The notes: generated by a model not told the origin, from the sequence alone. A stretch of 48,391 nt of DNA from Desulfovibrio sp. Huiquan2017 (GCF_017351175.1 NZ_JAFMPN010000021.1:422-48812); one strand, 5' to 3'; positions 28,749 to 36,753 are shown, counted from the stretch's first letter. Made by a program: numbers and translations.

Positions 28749-28937
28749 CGTTTTCTCCTCATTGCCGGTCCCGGCGGGTTGGAACAGGGTGCGGCGCGTG
28801 GCTGCCTTGGCGGCGCAGGCCGGGGGCGCGGGTTGCGTGGTTGCGGCGGACGCCCGGTCCGGCATGGCGGTTGCGGCCGGGGCCGCGTCGGGGGTGACCC
28901 AGTTCAGGGGGTTGGACCCGAGTCTCTCGTCGCTCAT
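28749..28937 (-). other. In-frame upstream extension of amphi-Trp 3, starting in an ATGA overlap with parA
   Basis: 63 codons from ATG 28937 (ATGA with the parA stop at 28934) read straight into the amphi-Trp gene without a stop. The extension begins MSDERLGSNPLNWVTPDAAP and then becomes Ala/Pro-rich. The NPLNWV segment is the only part that looks conserved-like; short Asn-Pro-Leu-x-Trp motifs occur in small proteins beside orphan ParA genes, but this is from memory and unverified. Either one long protein or two overlapping products are made. Confidence 0.5.
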
Positions 28938-29689
28938 GGAGCACCTCTGCGGAGCAGCTCCAGGGCCAGGTTCCGGTAGTCGGCGGCCCCATGGCTGCGG
29001 GGTTTGTAGGTGAAGATATCCTGGCCGAAACTGGGGGCCTCGGCCAGGGAGATGTTGTCGCGTATGGTCGTTTCCAGCAGGGCGTCGCCGAAGTAATCCC
29101 GGATCTTGCGCCGGATTTCCCGGTTGAGCTTTCGGGTTCGCTGGTAGCGGGTCATGAGGATGCCGGCCAGGGCCAGGTCGGGATTCCAGCCCTCGCGGAT
29201 GACCCTGACCGTCTCCATGAGCTTGCCCAGGGATTGCAAGGCCAGGAATTCCGGCTGTACCGGCACGAGCAGTTCGCCCGCCGCGACCATGGCGTTCAGG
29301 GTCAGCATACCGAGGTTGGGCGGGCAGTCGATGACGGCGAAGTCGTGTCCGGCGGCCCGGCCGAGCACGTCGCGCAACCGGGTTTCGCGGTTTTCGGCCG
29401 AGGCCAGGTCCACTTCGGTCCCGGCCAGGGCCACGGAGGCGGGCACCACATGCAGTGGGCCGACCTCCATGGTAACGGCATCCAGGGGGCATTCGCGCAT
29501 CAAGGCCGCGCCCATGGTTCGGGGCAGTTCGTGGGCCATGATGCCCAGGGAATAGGTCAGGTGGGCCTGGGGGTCGAGGTCCAGCAGCAGGACGTTTTGG
29601 TCCTGTCGGGCCAGGGCGGCCCCCAGGTTTACGGCGGTGGACGTCTTGCCCACGCCTCCCTTCTGGTTCAGTACGGCGATGATGCGCAT
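28934..29689 (-). CDS. Orphan ParA/MinD-type ATPase (GAK operon)
   Basis: 251 aa. The deviant Walker A NQKGGVGKTS (8-17), the switch regions LLLDLDPQAHLTYSLG and DFAVIDCPPNLGM, and the C-terminal RDNISLAEAPSFGQDI with YKPRSHGA are those of ParA-family ATPases, which dimerise on ATP and form gradients on nucleoid or membrane. No ParB gene or parS-like repeat is nearby, so plasmid-type partition is unlikely; orphan ParAs position other cargo. Its place inside the GAK operon suggests it positions a GAK component. The start lies 12 bases after the 61-aa gene, without a strong binding site. Confidence 0.85.
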   Translation of the reverse strand: MRIIAVLNQKGGVGKTSTAVNLGAALARQDQNVLLLDLDPQAHLTYSLGIMAHELPRTMGAALMRECPLDAVTMEVGPLHVVPASVALAGTEVDLASAENRETRLRDVLGRAAGHDFAVIDCPPNLGMLTLNAMVAAGELLVPVQPEFLALQSLGKLMETVRVIREGWNPDLALAGILMTRYQRTRKLNREIRRKIRDYFGDALLETTIRDNISLAEAPSFGQDIFTYKPRSHGAADYRNLALELLRRGAP

Positions 29690-29701
29690 GGCCCCGCCGG
29701 T

Positions 29702-29887
29702 CTAGTGCGTGGTCTGCAGGGTGATCTTCTTGATGACGTACTCCCGGCCGTAGCGGCAGGACAGGGAATTGATCCGCTCAAGGATCTTGTCCCGCTCCTC
29801 CTCGACCAGGTCGGGGGTTTCCTCTGCGATGCCGAACAAATCGGCCACCTCATTCCAGTCAAAGCCTTGCTTTTGGGATTCGGTCAT
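29702..29887 (-). CDS. 61-aa protein of the GAK operon, function unknown
   Basis: Not recognised. The protein is acidic in its middle (ETPDLVEEERDKILERIN) and predicted helical, beginning MTESQKQGFDWNEVADLFGI and ending with a basic-hydrophobic REYVIKKITLQ. A GGAG lies seven bases before ATG 29887, better placed than an upstream in-frame ATG at 29902. It is squeezed between amphi-Trp 2 and the ParA gene in the same direction, so it may be an adaptor of the ParA protein. Confidence 0.65.
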   Translation of the reverse strand: MTESQKQGFDWNEVADLFGIAEETPDLVEEERDKILERINSLSCRYGREYVIKKITLQTTH

Positions 29888-29923
29888 TGGATTTCTCCGC
29901 AATGGGCATGCTTGTCCAGTTGG

Positions 29924-30421
29924 TTATTCGTTTCCGGCGGGTTTTGCCGGACGCTTTTTGGGCGTGCTTTTTTTCGTTGCGCCTTTGGGGACGTGCTTTT
30001 TCGGCGCGGGTTTTCCGGCCTCGGACTTGGCTTCGGTCCTGGCCGGGGGCTTGGCCTCCTCGGACTTGGCCGGGGCCATGGCGGGCGTCTTGGTGGCGGG
30101 GGGCTCGGCTTCGGGCTTCAGGGCCGGTGCACCGCCTTCGGGCCGGATCGCCGGGGCGGGCGTGGCTTCGGCGTCGCCGATTTTGAGTTCGGCTCCCGCG
30201 GCTTCGGTCCAGCTCAACTCGAAGGCGATCTTCTGTTTGTCGCTCTTGGCCTTGGCCTCCACCTTGATGGACACCTGGGCCGAAGGCTTCATGACCACGC
30301 GCTCCTCGCCGCTCTCCACCACGATGGTGCCGGACTTGAAGCTTTTGGCCAGGTCCTCGATGTAGGACACGGCGTCTTGATATTCCAGGACCTTCTTGAC
30401 GCTGATCTTTTGCTTTTCCAC
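29924..30421 (-). CDS. Amphi-Trp domain protein 2 with Ala/Pro/Lys-rich H1-like tail
   Basis: 165 aa from GTG 30421. AAAGGAGG lies eight bases before this GTG, and this start puts the family Trp (IAFELSWTEA) at residue 71 as in the paralogues. Residues 1-75 are the amphi-Trp domain (EYQDAVSYIEDLAKSFKSG, then VVMKPSAQVSIKVEAKAK). Residues 76-165 are a low-complexity tail of Ala, Pro, Glu and Lys that becomes strongly basic at its end (KKHVPKGATKKSTPKKRPAK), resembling histone H1-like tails. The tail could bind DNA or another polyanion. The gene follows the CofD-like gene by 26 bases. Confidence 0.8.
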   Translation of the reverse strand: MEKQKISVKKVLEYQDAVSYIEDLAKSFKSGTIVVESGEERVVMKPSAQVSIKVEAKAKSDKQKIAFELSWTEAAGAELKIGDAEATPAPAIRPEGGAPALKPEAEPPATKTPAMAPAKSEEAKPPARTEAKSEAGKPAPKKHVPKGATKKSTPKKRPAKPAGNE

Positions 30422-30447
30422 GTTCACAACCTCCTTTCGGTTGGCCG

Positions 30448-31635
30448 TCAGCAAAGCGACAGCAAAAATTCGCTCAGGACCCGTCCGTCGATGTACGGGG
30501 CGCTTTGCGCCGTGACGAGTGGTCCGTCCATCACCGTGAATTCGCGCTCCTCAAGGCGTTTCTTGTCGATGCCGCCGGGGTATCGGCCGTGTTTCGAATC
30601 CACCAGGACGTAGCCCAGGACCTCGCCGCCCGCATCGGTCCCGGCGTCGGCCCGCAGGCGGCGGCAGAGCGCGTCCGCCCGGTCGGCCACGGACATGCCG
30701 GGCGTCTCGGGATCGACGCCCGTGGACGGGACGAAGACTTTGGGGCAGGTGTTGGCGGCCACGGCCCGGCCCACGCCGTCGGCCAGCAGGTTGGCCATCA
30801 CGCTGGAATAGAAGCTGCCCGGCGGGTAGCAGATCAGGTCCGCCTTGCCGATCCACTCCCGGACCTTGTTGCGGATGGGGGCGCGGACCGGATCCCGGGC
30901 CTCCAGGGAGGAAGTCAGCCAGATGTCCTCCACGGGCGAGGCGAGCGGGGCGGATTCCTTGCCGGTGATCAGGTGCTGGCCCACGACGGTCCGGCCGTCG
31001 CGCAGTCGCACGGCCAGGTGCAGGTCCTTGTTCACGGTCGGGCGGACCACGCCGCAGACCTGGACCAGCTTGGAGAAGAGATAGATGACCGGGTCGAGTT
31101 GGCGGCGGTTGGACAGGTACCCGGCGGTCAGGACCAGGTTGCCGACGGACGCGCCCCGGAGGTCGAAGGCCTCGGGCATGCGCTCCATGAATTCGTAAAA
31201 ATGATTGCGGATGAGTTTGCGCATGGGGTCCGGGATGCGCCGGACCAGGGGATGCACTCCGGCGGCCATGGCGTCCAGCTCGCCGCGCAGGGCGTCGCGT
31301 TCCGCGTCTTTGGGCAGTCGATGGGTGAAGAGATTGTAGATTTCGGGGTTGCCCTTCACGGACTGGTCGGCCAGGGCCATGAGCCGGTTGCGGATGTCGC
31401 CCACGGCGGGCATGGCGAAGGCCTTGCGGATGATCGCCGAACTGCCGCCCGAGTCGAAGGGGGTGATCAGATGGATGGAGTTGTGGGTATAGCGGATGAG
31501 TTCCCGGGAGGTGTCGCGCAAGGCCGTGCCGCCGCTGAAAAAGAGCACGGACGGACCGAGCTCGGGGGCCCGCCTGAACTGCTCAAGCTTGCGGGGGTCG
31601 GGGATGGTGACGTCCCTGGTGACTCGAATGCGCAT
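30448..31635 (-). CDS. GAK system CofD-like protein
   Basis: 395 aa. The early SVLFFSGGTALRDTSREL and LITPFDSGGSSAIIRKAF (about 29-70) are the nucleotide-binding segments of the CofD/YvcK fold, and later DLICYPPGSFYSSVMANLLADGVGRA and NTCPKVFVP complete it. CofD itself transfers phospho-lactate in F420 synthesis; YvcK relatives bind UDP-sugars and control carbon and envelope metabolism. This subgroup is named only from its place in GAK loci and its activity is unknown. GGAG is placed well before ATG 31635, 11 bases after the kinase stop. Confidence 0.87.
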   Translation of the reverse strand: MRIRVTRDVTIPDPRKLEQFRRAPELGPSVLFFSGGTALRDTSRELIRYTHNSIHLITPFDSGGSSAIIRKAFAMPAVGDIRNRLMALADQSVKGNPEIYNLFTHRLPKDAERDALRGELDAMAAGVHPLVRRIPDPMRKLIRNHFYEFMERMPEAFDLRGASVGNLVLTAGYLSNRRQLDPVIYLFSKLVQVCGVVRPTVNKDLHLAVRLRDGRTVVGQHLITGKESAPLASPVEDIWLTSSLEARDPVRAPIRNKVREWIGKADLICYPPGSFYSSVMANLLADGVGRAVAANTCPKVFVPSTGVDPETPGMSVADRADALCRRLRADAGTDAGGEVLGYVLVDSKHGRYPGGIDKKRLEEREFTVMDGPLVTAQSAPYIDGRVLSEFLLSLC

Positions 31636-31646
31636 CGTCCGCTCCG

Positions 31647-32744
31647 TCAGTCGGCCGGAAGACGGCCGGTTTTCATGTAGTGCAAGCATACCTCGGATGC
31701 CCGGTCGAAGTCCACGCCTCCGGCGATTTCGATGAGATCGGCCCCGGCCAGCAGGTCGGCGTAGGCGTCCTCGTCCGGGTCGCCCCGGCGGGCCGGGTCG
31801 TCGGGCAGGTAGAAGAGCCCGGTGGACTTCATGAACGCGGGCAGGAGATCCCGGCGTTCGTGCGGGTCCGCCATGCCGGCGCGCAGGGGGGTGTCGTCCC
31901 GCGTCCAGTTGAGAATGATCAGGGCGTTCATGGGGCAGCGCAGTTCGAAACGTCCCGGCCCGTAACATTCGTCGATAAGGGCGTCGTATTTGTGCTCCAG
32001 CCCCCACAGTTCGTCCTTGGGTAGGGACAGGAATCGCCCGCGCAGTTCCGGCTCCACGACGCAGTGCAGGTCCGGGTTGTTCAGGGCCGTGCCCGGGTTG
32101 ATACGCGGCTGCTTGGCCACCCCGTACATGGTCAGCCCCTCGCCGTCCCGCTCGACCATGACCCGGTCGTTGGAGATGAACGTCGCCCCCTTGCTCATGA
32201 GGTGCAGGGCGAGCGTGGATTTGCCCGCGCCCGAGAACCCGGCCAGCGAGATGCCGCGTTTGCCCGAACGCACTCCGGCGGCGTGGCCCAGGAATCCTCC
32301 CTGGTTGAGCTTCCATTCGATGAACCGGTTGTTGACGAAGTTGATGACCTGATTGACGTTCTCCCGGCACGGCCCCACGGCCACGTTCTCGCCCTGCCCG
32401 AAGAGGAAGAGCATGCCGGTCAGCCGCTTTTTGACCATCCGGCCGTCGGGCAGGTCTATCCATTCCTCTTTGATCCTGGTCTTGCCGGGGTCGGGTTGCT
32501 TGACGTTGAAGGCGAGGTCCGATTCCGGGGCCGGGGTTTGGTGGGCCGAAAGGGTGATCTGCGGCTCGCCCTCCCCGGTGAGGAATTCCTTGAAATAGTC
32601 GGCCAGGGCGTCGTTCAGCGCGTCCGTGGAACTGTTTACCCGGATGCGGCAGCCGCCGAGGTTAAGGAAAAGCGTGCGGGCGGCCGGGCAGGCCGTCTTC
32701 ACGGCGCTGGCCAATTCCCGGCGGGTTGTACCGGTCAGCTTCAT
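31647..32744 (-). CDS. HprK-related kinase B (GAK system)
   Basis: 365 aa. The P-loop GFSGAGKST (169-177) is followed by LALHLMSKGATFISNDRVMVE, the arrangement of HPr kinase/phosphorylase (P-loop, then acidic-site strand). The N-terminal 150 residues are family-specific and contain a Cys near the start. The ATG overlaps the stop of the ATP-grasp gene as ATGA. True HprK phosphorylates Ser46 of HPr; here no HPr-like gene is present, so the substrate is likely another GAK protein or a small molecule. Together with the CofD-like neighbour it recalls the HprK-YvcK pair of Gram-positive carbon control, which is inference only. Confidence 0.88.
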   Translation of the reverse strand: MKLTGTTRRELASAVKTACPAARTLFLNLGGCRIRVNSSTDALNDALADYFKEFLTGEGEPQITLSAHQTPAPESDLAFNVKQPDPGKTRIKEEWIDLPDGRMVKKRLTGMLFLFGQGENVAVGPCRENVNQVINFVNNRFIEWKLNQGGFLGHAAGVRSGKRGISLAGFSGAGKSTLALHLMSKGATFISNDRVMVERDGEGLTMYGVAKQPRINPGTALNNPDLHCVVEPELRGRFLSLPKDELWGLEHKYDALIDECYGPGRFELRCPMNALIILNWTRDDTPLRAGMADPHERRDLLPAFMKSTGLFYLPDDPARRGDPDEDAYADLLAGADLIEIAGGVDFDRASEVCLHYMKTGRLPAD

Positions 32745-33613
32745 TTGAGTTTCTCCATGACGTAGTCCGCGTAGCGCGCGGCGGCGTCGATGCCGCTGGT
32801 CTCCTGAATGCCCCGGAAGCCGCCGAACACGGAGACTTCGAAGACATAGGGGCCTTCGTCGGTGATGGCCACGTCCACGCAGGTGAAGTCGAGGTTGAAG
32901 TCCGCCTGGGCCCGGCGGGCCAGTTCGATGATCTCGGGCGCGGGCTCGTAGGGCCGGTACTTGCCGCCCGAGGCCGTGGTGGTGTTCCAGGCCCCGTTGG
33001 TCTTGCACCTGGCGTAGGTGGTCAGGTACTCGCCGCCGAGGAAGGCTATGCCCAGGTCCAGGTCGCCCAATTCGATGGTCTTCTGGATGTACAGGATGGG
33101 GTGCTCGGCCTTGTATTCCTCGATGGCCGCCCGGGCGTCGGGCCCGTTTTGCAGCACGAACATGCCGCGCGCCTTGGAGGTGTACAACGGCTTGAACACG
33201 GCCTCGCCGTAGTTCTCCAGGGCCACCATGGCCTGGTCCACGGACTCGGTGACGGTCGTGGGCGGCATGGGGATATCCTTGAGCTGAAGCGAGATGGTGC
33301 AGGACAGCCGGTCCAGGGCGCGCAGGATGGAGTAGGGCGAGCTGAATATGCTGAGTCCCCGTTCGTGCAGATAGCGCAGGACCTCCAGCCGGTCCAGGAG
33401 GTCCGGGGAGTAGCGCGCACCGATCTTCTTGATGATCAGGGCATCGAAATCGTTGAGCGTATGCCCGTTGTAGAAGGCCCGGCCCGAGGGCAGGTCCAGG
33501 CGCACGTTCGCCATGTCGATGAGCACGCGCTCGCCGCCGGTCCTTTCGGCCACGGCGTCCGCCAGTTTTTCGGAGGACCAGCCGCCCTCGATGCCAATGA
33601 CTCCTATCTTCAC
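32741..33613 (-). CDS. GAK system ATP-grasp enzyme
   Basis: 290 aa from a GTG start with AAGGAG seven bases before it. The fold order is RimK-like: MKIGVIGIEGGWSSEKLADAV, LIIKKIGARYS, a middle ATP-binding FKPLYTSKARGMFVLQNG, and the metal-binding end CVDVAITDEGPYVFEVSVFGGFRGIQ. The usual final NxxP of ATP-grasp ligases is replaced by EVSVFGGFRG, so the metal site differs. ATP-grasp enzymes ligate a carboxylate to an amine or thiol; the substrates in GAK are not known. It sits between the PhoU-APH fusion (15 bases) and kinase B (4-base overlap). Confidence 0.88.
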   Translation of the reverse strand: MKIGVIGIEGGWSSEKLADAVAERTGGERVLIDMANVRLDLPSGRAFYNGHTLNDFDALIIKKIGARYSPDLLDRLEVLRYLHERGLSIFSSPYSILRALDRLSCTISLQLKDIPMPPTTVTESVDQAMVALENYGEAVFKPLYTSKARGMFVLQNGPDARAAIEEYKAEHPILYIQKTIELGDLDLGIAFLGGEYLTTYARCKTNGAWNTTTASGGKYRPYEPAPEIIELARRAQADFNLDFTCVDVAITDEGPYVFEVSVFGGFRGIQETSGIDAAARYADYVMEKLK

Positions 33614-33628
33614 GAAACGGCTCCTTGC

Positions 33629-35281
33629 CTAATAGTAGAGGATGTCCTCGGGCAGGGTGAATCGCTTCCAGTCCCCGCCCCGGTAGTGATGGATTTTTTC
33701 CAGCAGGAACATGGACCGGTTGTACATCTCCTTGGCGAACTTGAAGTTCAGCTCGAACCGGGTGGAGGTGTAGAAGCTGCGCGCCAGGGCGAAGGCCAGC
33801 CGGGCCTCGACCGTGGGGTCGTCATGCCGCCCGGCGAATCCCCGGATGAATCCGAGGAATTGCCGGATGACCGCGTTGATGCGCGCGCGATGTTCCGTGT
33901 CGAACAGGGGCACGCGGAAGTTGGAGACCAGGAAGACCGAAGCGTCCTGGACGTAGTCGAAGTCCCGCGAGCGGTACAGGTCGATGTAGTGGATCTGCTG
34001 CGCCTCATGGTTGTAGACCACGTTGTTGATGTTGAAATCGCCGTGGATGAAGACCGAGAAGGGGGCCTCCATCTCGTCCTCGATGTCCGCGCAGGCCGAC
34101 AGCAGGGATTCGCTGGACGGCACTTCTGCAGCACCCAGACACTTTGGGGCGCGCCAGAATTCGGGGTGGGTCTGGAGCACGCCTTCCAGCCGGGACTGGA
34201 TCTGCCGGATGTAATTGGTCTTGACCGGCAGCTCGACCATGGTTTTCGACCAGGTTTCGAGCACGGTATTTTCCAGGATGAACAGTGCGTTGCGCACCAG
34301 TTCGTCGTCGCCGGACAGGATGACCTCGTCCAGGGTGCAGCCGTTCAGGAATTCCACCAGCATGGACCCCTTGTCCGCTTCCTCGTGGAAGCCGTAGATA
34401 TCGGCCACCAGATTCGGAAAGAGCTGCTTCCAGCGCTGGATGGACTCCCGTTCCTTGCGGATCTTTTCCAGGTTGCCTTCCTTGTAGATGGAACCCTGCT
34501 TCTTCTCTTCCGGGGTCAGGTCGGCCTCGCGCGATTCCACCTTGCCGATGCGGCAGCCCGAGCGGGTGCCCCAGATGGCGCTGAAGTCGATGTCCGAGAA
34601 GGAATCGCTGAATCCGGACTTGGTCAGGGTTTGCTGCAACGCCTCGAACTGCTCGATCTTGATGCGCTCGCCGAGCAGGGAGAAGATGACCGCCTCGCCG
34701 ATGTTCAGCAGGGCGTCGCCCACCCGCTCGAAATAGCGGAAGATGAACAGCACCGTGACCAGTGATTGCGCGTCGCGGCCCATGCCCATCTCGTTCATGA
34801 CCCGGTCGAAGCGGACCTTGTACACGTCGTCGAGCATGGGCTCGGCCTTGCAGATGTACAGGGCCTTGGACATGTCCTCGCCGTGATAGGCGTCGAGGAT
34901 GGCCCCGAGCCGGGAGAGCATGATCTCGAAGACCTCGGTGTAGTCGTACCGCTGCACGAAGGACTGGTCGTCGAGATATTGCATCTGCTTGACGATGTTG
35001 ACGAAATAATCGGCGATCTTTTCGAGATTAACGCAGATGACCTGGATGGCGCGGATCTTGTTGAGGGCCCGCTTGTCCAGGGTCTGGTCCGCGTGGATGC
35101 GCGAGTAGCACTTGTTCTCGATGATCGTCTTGAGGTTGTCGATGTAGTCGTCGCGCGAAGTGATCTTGGCGTATCGCTTGCGCGAAGGGGCATCCATGAA
35201 CTTTTGCGTGGAGCGGGCCTGGTTTTCCACCTCGTAGACGATGAACTTGAAGTTCTCGTCCAGTCCTTCAAATGTGATCAT
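33629..35281 (-). CDS. PhoU domain-aminoglycoside phosphotransferase-like fusion protein
   Basis: 550 aa. The N-terminal 210 residues are all-helical with two PhoU-like halves: NLEKIADYFVNIVKQ and the FERVGDALLNIGEAV signature near residue 190. The C-terminal part (about 240-530) is a small-molecule kinase fold with the catalytic HGDFNINN (H413, D415) and IDLYRSRDFDYVQDAS. PhoU senses phosphate through metal clusters and controls Pst transport and PhoR. APH-type kinases phosphorylate hydroxyls of small molecules. The fusion suggests phosphate-gated phosphorylation. I do not recall a named family for it. It starts four bases after amphi-Trp 1. Confidence 0.78.
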   Translation of the reverse strand: MITFEGLDENFKFIVYEVENQARSTQKFMDAPSRKRYAKITSRDDYIDNLKTIIENKCYSRIHADQTLDKRALNKIRAIQVICVNLEKIADYFVNIVKQMQYLDDQSFVQRYDYTEVFEIMLSRLGAILDAYHGEDMSKALYICKAEPMLDDVYKVRFDRVMNEMGMGRDAQSLVTVLFIFRYFERVGDALLNIGEAVIFSLLGERIKIEQFEALQQTLTKSGFSDSFSDIDFSAIWGTRSGCRIGKVESREADLTPEEKKQGSIYKEGNLEKIRKERESIQRWKQLFPNLVADIYGFHEEADKGSMLVEFLNGCTLDEVILSGDDELVRNALFILENTVLETWSKTMVELPVKTNYIRQIQSRLEGVLQTHPEFWRAPKCLGAAEVPSSESLLSACADIEDEMEAPFSVFIHGDFNINNVVYNHEAQQIHYIDLYRSRDFDYVQDASVFLVSNFRVPLFDTEHRARINAVIRQFLGFIRGFAGRHDDPTVEARLAFALARSFYTSTRFELNFKFAKEMYNRSMFLLEKIHHYRGGDWKRFTLPEDILYY

Positions 35282-35285
35282 GGGG

Positions 35286-35552
35286 TTAGCGGACCTTGAG
35301 GAAGACGTCTTCCGGGGATTGGGCGGCGGGAGCGTCCTTCCAGGATACCTTGATGGAGATCTTGTTCTCCGTTCCCTTTTTCCTGGCCTTGATCGTGAAG
35401 TTGAGCAGCCCCTCCGGTTCGAGGTGGATCTCGTTGCCGTTGGTGGACAGGTTGATGGAGCGTTTCTCGAACCCTTCGATCAGGGATTCGAGGAAGTCCT
35501 TGATAGACCCGCAGTCCTGGAGCGAATCGAATACGAATTTTTCTTCTGCCAT
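35286..35552 (-). CDS. Amphi-Trp domain protein 1 (GAK system)
   Basis: 88 aa. GAGGA precedes ATG 35552. The amphi-Trp plan is complete: SIKDFLESLIEGFEKRS, then EIHLEPEGLLNFTIKARKK, and ISIKVSWKDA with W71, aligned without gap to the two other copies in the operon. A short acidic tail follows. No enzymatic motif. It lies 16 bases after the PHP-like gene and four before the PhoU-APH gene. Confidence 0.85.
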   Translation of the reverse strand: MAEEKFVFDSLQDCGSIKDFLESLIEGFEKRSINLSTNGNEIHLEPEGLLNFTIKARKKGTENKISIKVSWKDAPAAQSPEDVFLKVR

Positions 35553-35568
35553 GGGTGTCCTCGCCTGC

Positions 35569-36729
35569 CTATCCCGCCAGGCGGGCTTTGTACTCCTCGA
35601 TCACCGAGCGTCTGGAGATGTTGTTGACAATGAGTTGCTTGCGGATGCGCAGGTCGTCCCAGGCGGGCTGAAAGCCGATCTCGCGGGCCGCCTTTTCCGG
35701 GTTCTGCTGATCCTCCGGCTTGGTTTTCTCGCCCATGTGGCAGTCGTCGCCCATGAAGATGAGCTTGTCCCGGCCGCCGTTGCGCCGTCCGTTCTGTTCG
35801 TTGACCACGGAGATCAGGAATTCCGTGTATTCCTGCGACTGTGGGTTCCAGACTTCGATGCCGTCCACATCGTAGTCGCGCAGCAGGATGGGCCAGAACT
35901 GTTCGGGATGTGGGATGACTATGCAGCCGCCGAGCCCCCGGACCTCCTCGATGATCTCGCTGGCCCGGTAGAAGAAGGACAGGTCGAACCCCTCCTTCAC
36001 CAGGTGCTTGACCGCTTTGAGATAGGCCTGGACCCGGTCTGTGGCGATATCGCCGAGTTCTCCGCGCATGGCATCGAACCAGTTGCGCAACAGCTTGTTC
36101 TTGATCGACAGGCGCGGAACCCCGGTCCAATGCGCGTCCAGCAGCCGTTCCACCTTGGCGACGTTGATGCGGACGAAATCGATAAGTTCACGGTCCGCGC
36201 CGGTGGCCCGGGCCGCCCGCTCGATGCGCGCCGTGTCGGGCTTGGTGATGGTGTGCATGAATTCGAAGAGCTGGCCCGAGCGGTATTTGAAGGTGTGGGC
36301 CAACATCGACTTGAGCACGCCCGCGTCCTTGACCCGCTCGTCGGCGAAGTGCAGCAGGAGTTGAACCTTGCGGTTGAAGCCGGAGGAGAAGCAGTCCACC
36401 TCCACCCCGGTGTAGCCGTCCCAACTCATGAGTTGGTTGTGCTGGGTGGGAATGAGCAATTCGTCCGCGCGGTTGGGGAACATGGCGTCCACCCGGGCGC
36501 GGATGTGCTCCATGGGCACGAATTCCGGATGCCAGTGGGTGGCCAGCAGGACGTCCTGGCGCGCGTGTACGGTGGACGGCGTGACCACCTGCGACACCTG
36601 CCACGGGGCGAGGTCCGTGGAGACCACGGTGAAGAACCGTTTTTCGTCGGCCTCGGTGATCTCCGCGTCGGCTTCCATGGGGAAGGTCCGGCAGTCGCAG
36701 GCCTCGGGGTCGGTCTTGATCAGTTTCAT
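35569..36729 (-). CDS. PHP-like metal-dependent hydrolase (GAK operon)
   Basis: 386 aa. Candidate metal ligands are ATHWHPE (H65, H67) near the start, IPTQHNQL (H97), VIPHPEQFWP at about 273-282 and FMGDDCHMG (H331) near the end; DGIEVWNPQSQ between the last two is typical of PHP-fold phosphoesterases. PHP proteins hydrolyse phosphate esters with two or three metals. This divergent version has a long helical insert (about 130-265), so the substrate cannot be predicted. Its start has only a weak GGAT upstream. It may reverse a phosphorylation made by the kinase genes of the operon. Confidence 0.65.
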   Translation of the reverse strand: MKLIKTDPEACDCRTFPMEADAEITEADEKRFFTVVSTDLAPWQVSQVVTPSTVHARQDVLLATHWHPEFVPMEHIRARVDAMFPNRADELLIPTQHNQLMSWDGYTGVEVDCFSSGFNRKVQLLLHFADERVKDAGVLKSMLAHTFKYRSGQLFEFMHTITKPDTARIERAARATGADRELIDFVRINVAKVERLLDAHWTGVPRLSIKNKLLRNWFDAMRGELGDIATDRVQAYLKAVKHLVKEGFDLSFFYRASEIIEEVRGLGGCIVIPHPEQFWPILLRDYDVDGIEVWNPQSQEYTEFLISVVNEQNGRRNGGRDKLIFMGDDCHMGEKTKPEDQQNPEKAAREIGFQPAWDDLRIRKQLIVNNISRRSVIEEYKARLAG

Positions 36730-36753
36730 GGGCAGGATCCGGGGTCGGGTGTT

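Noticed and set aside
28934..29689. Plasmid-type partition locus
   Set aside because: ParA is present, but no ParB gene or parS repeats; it is embedded in a chromosomal operon.
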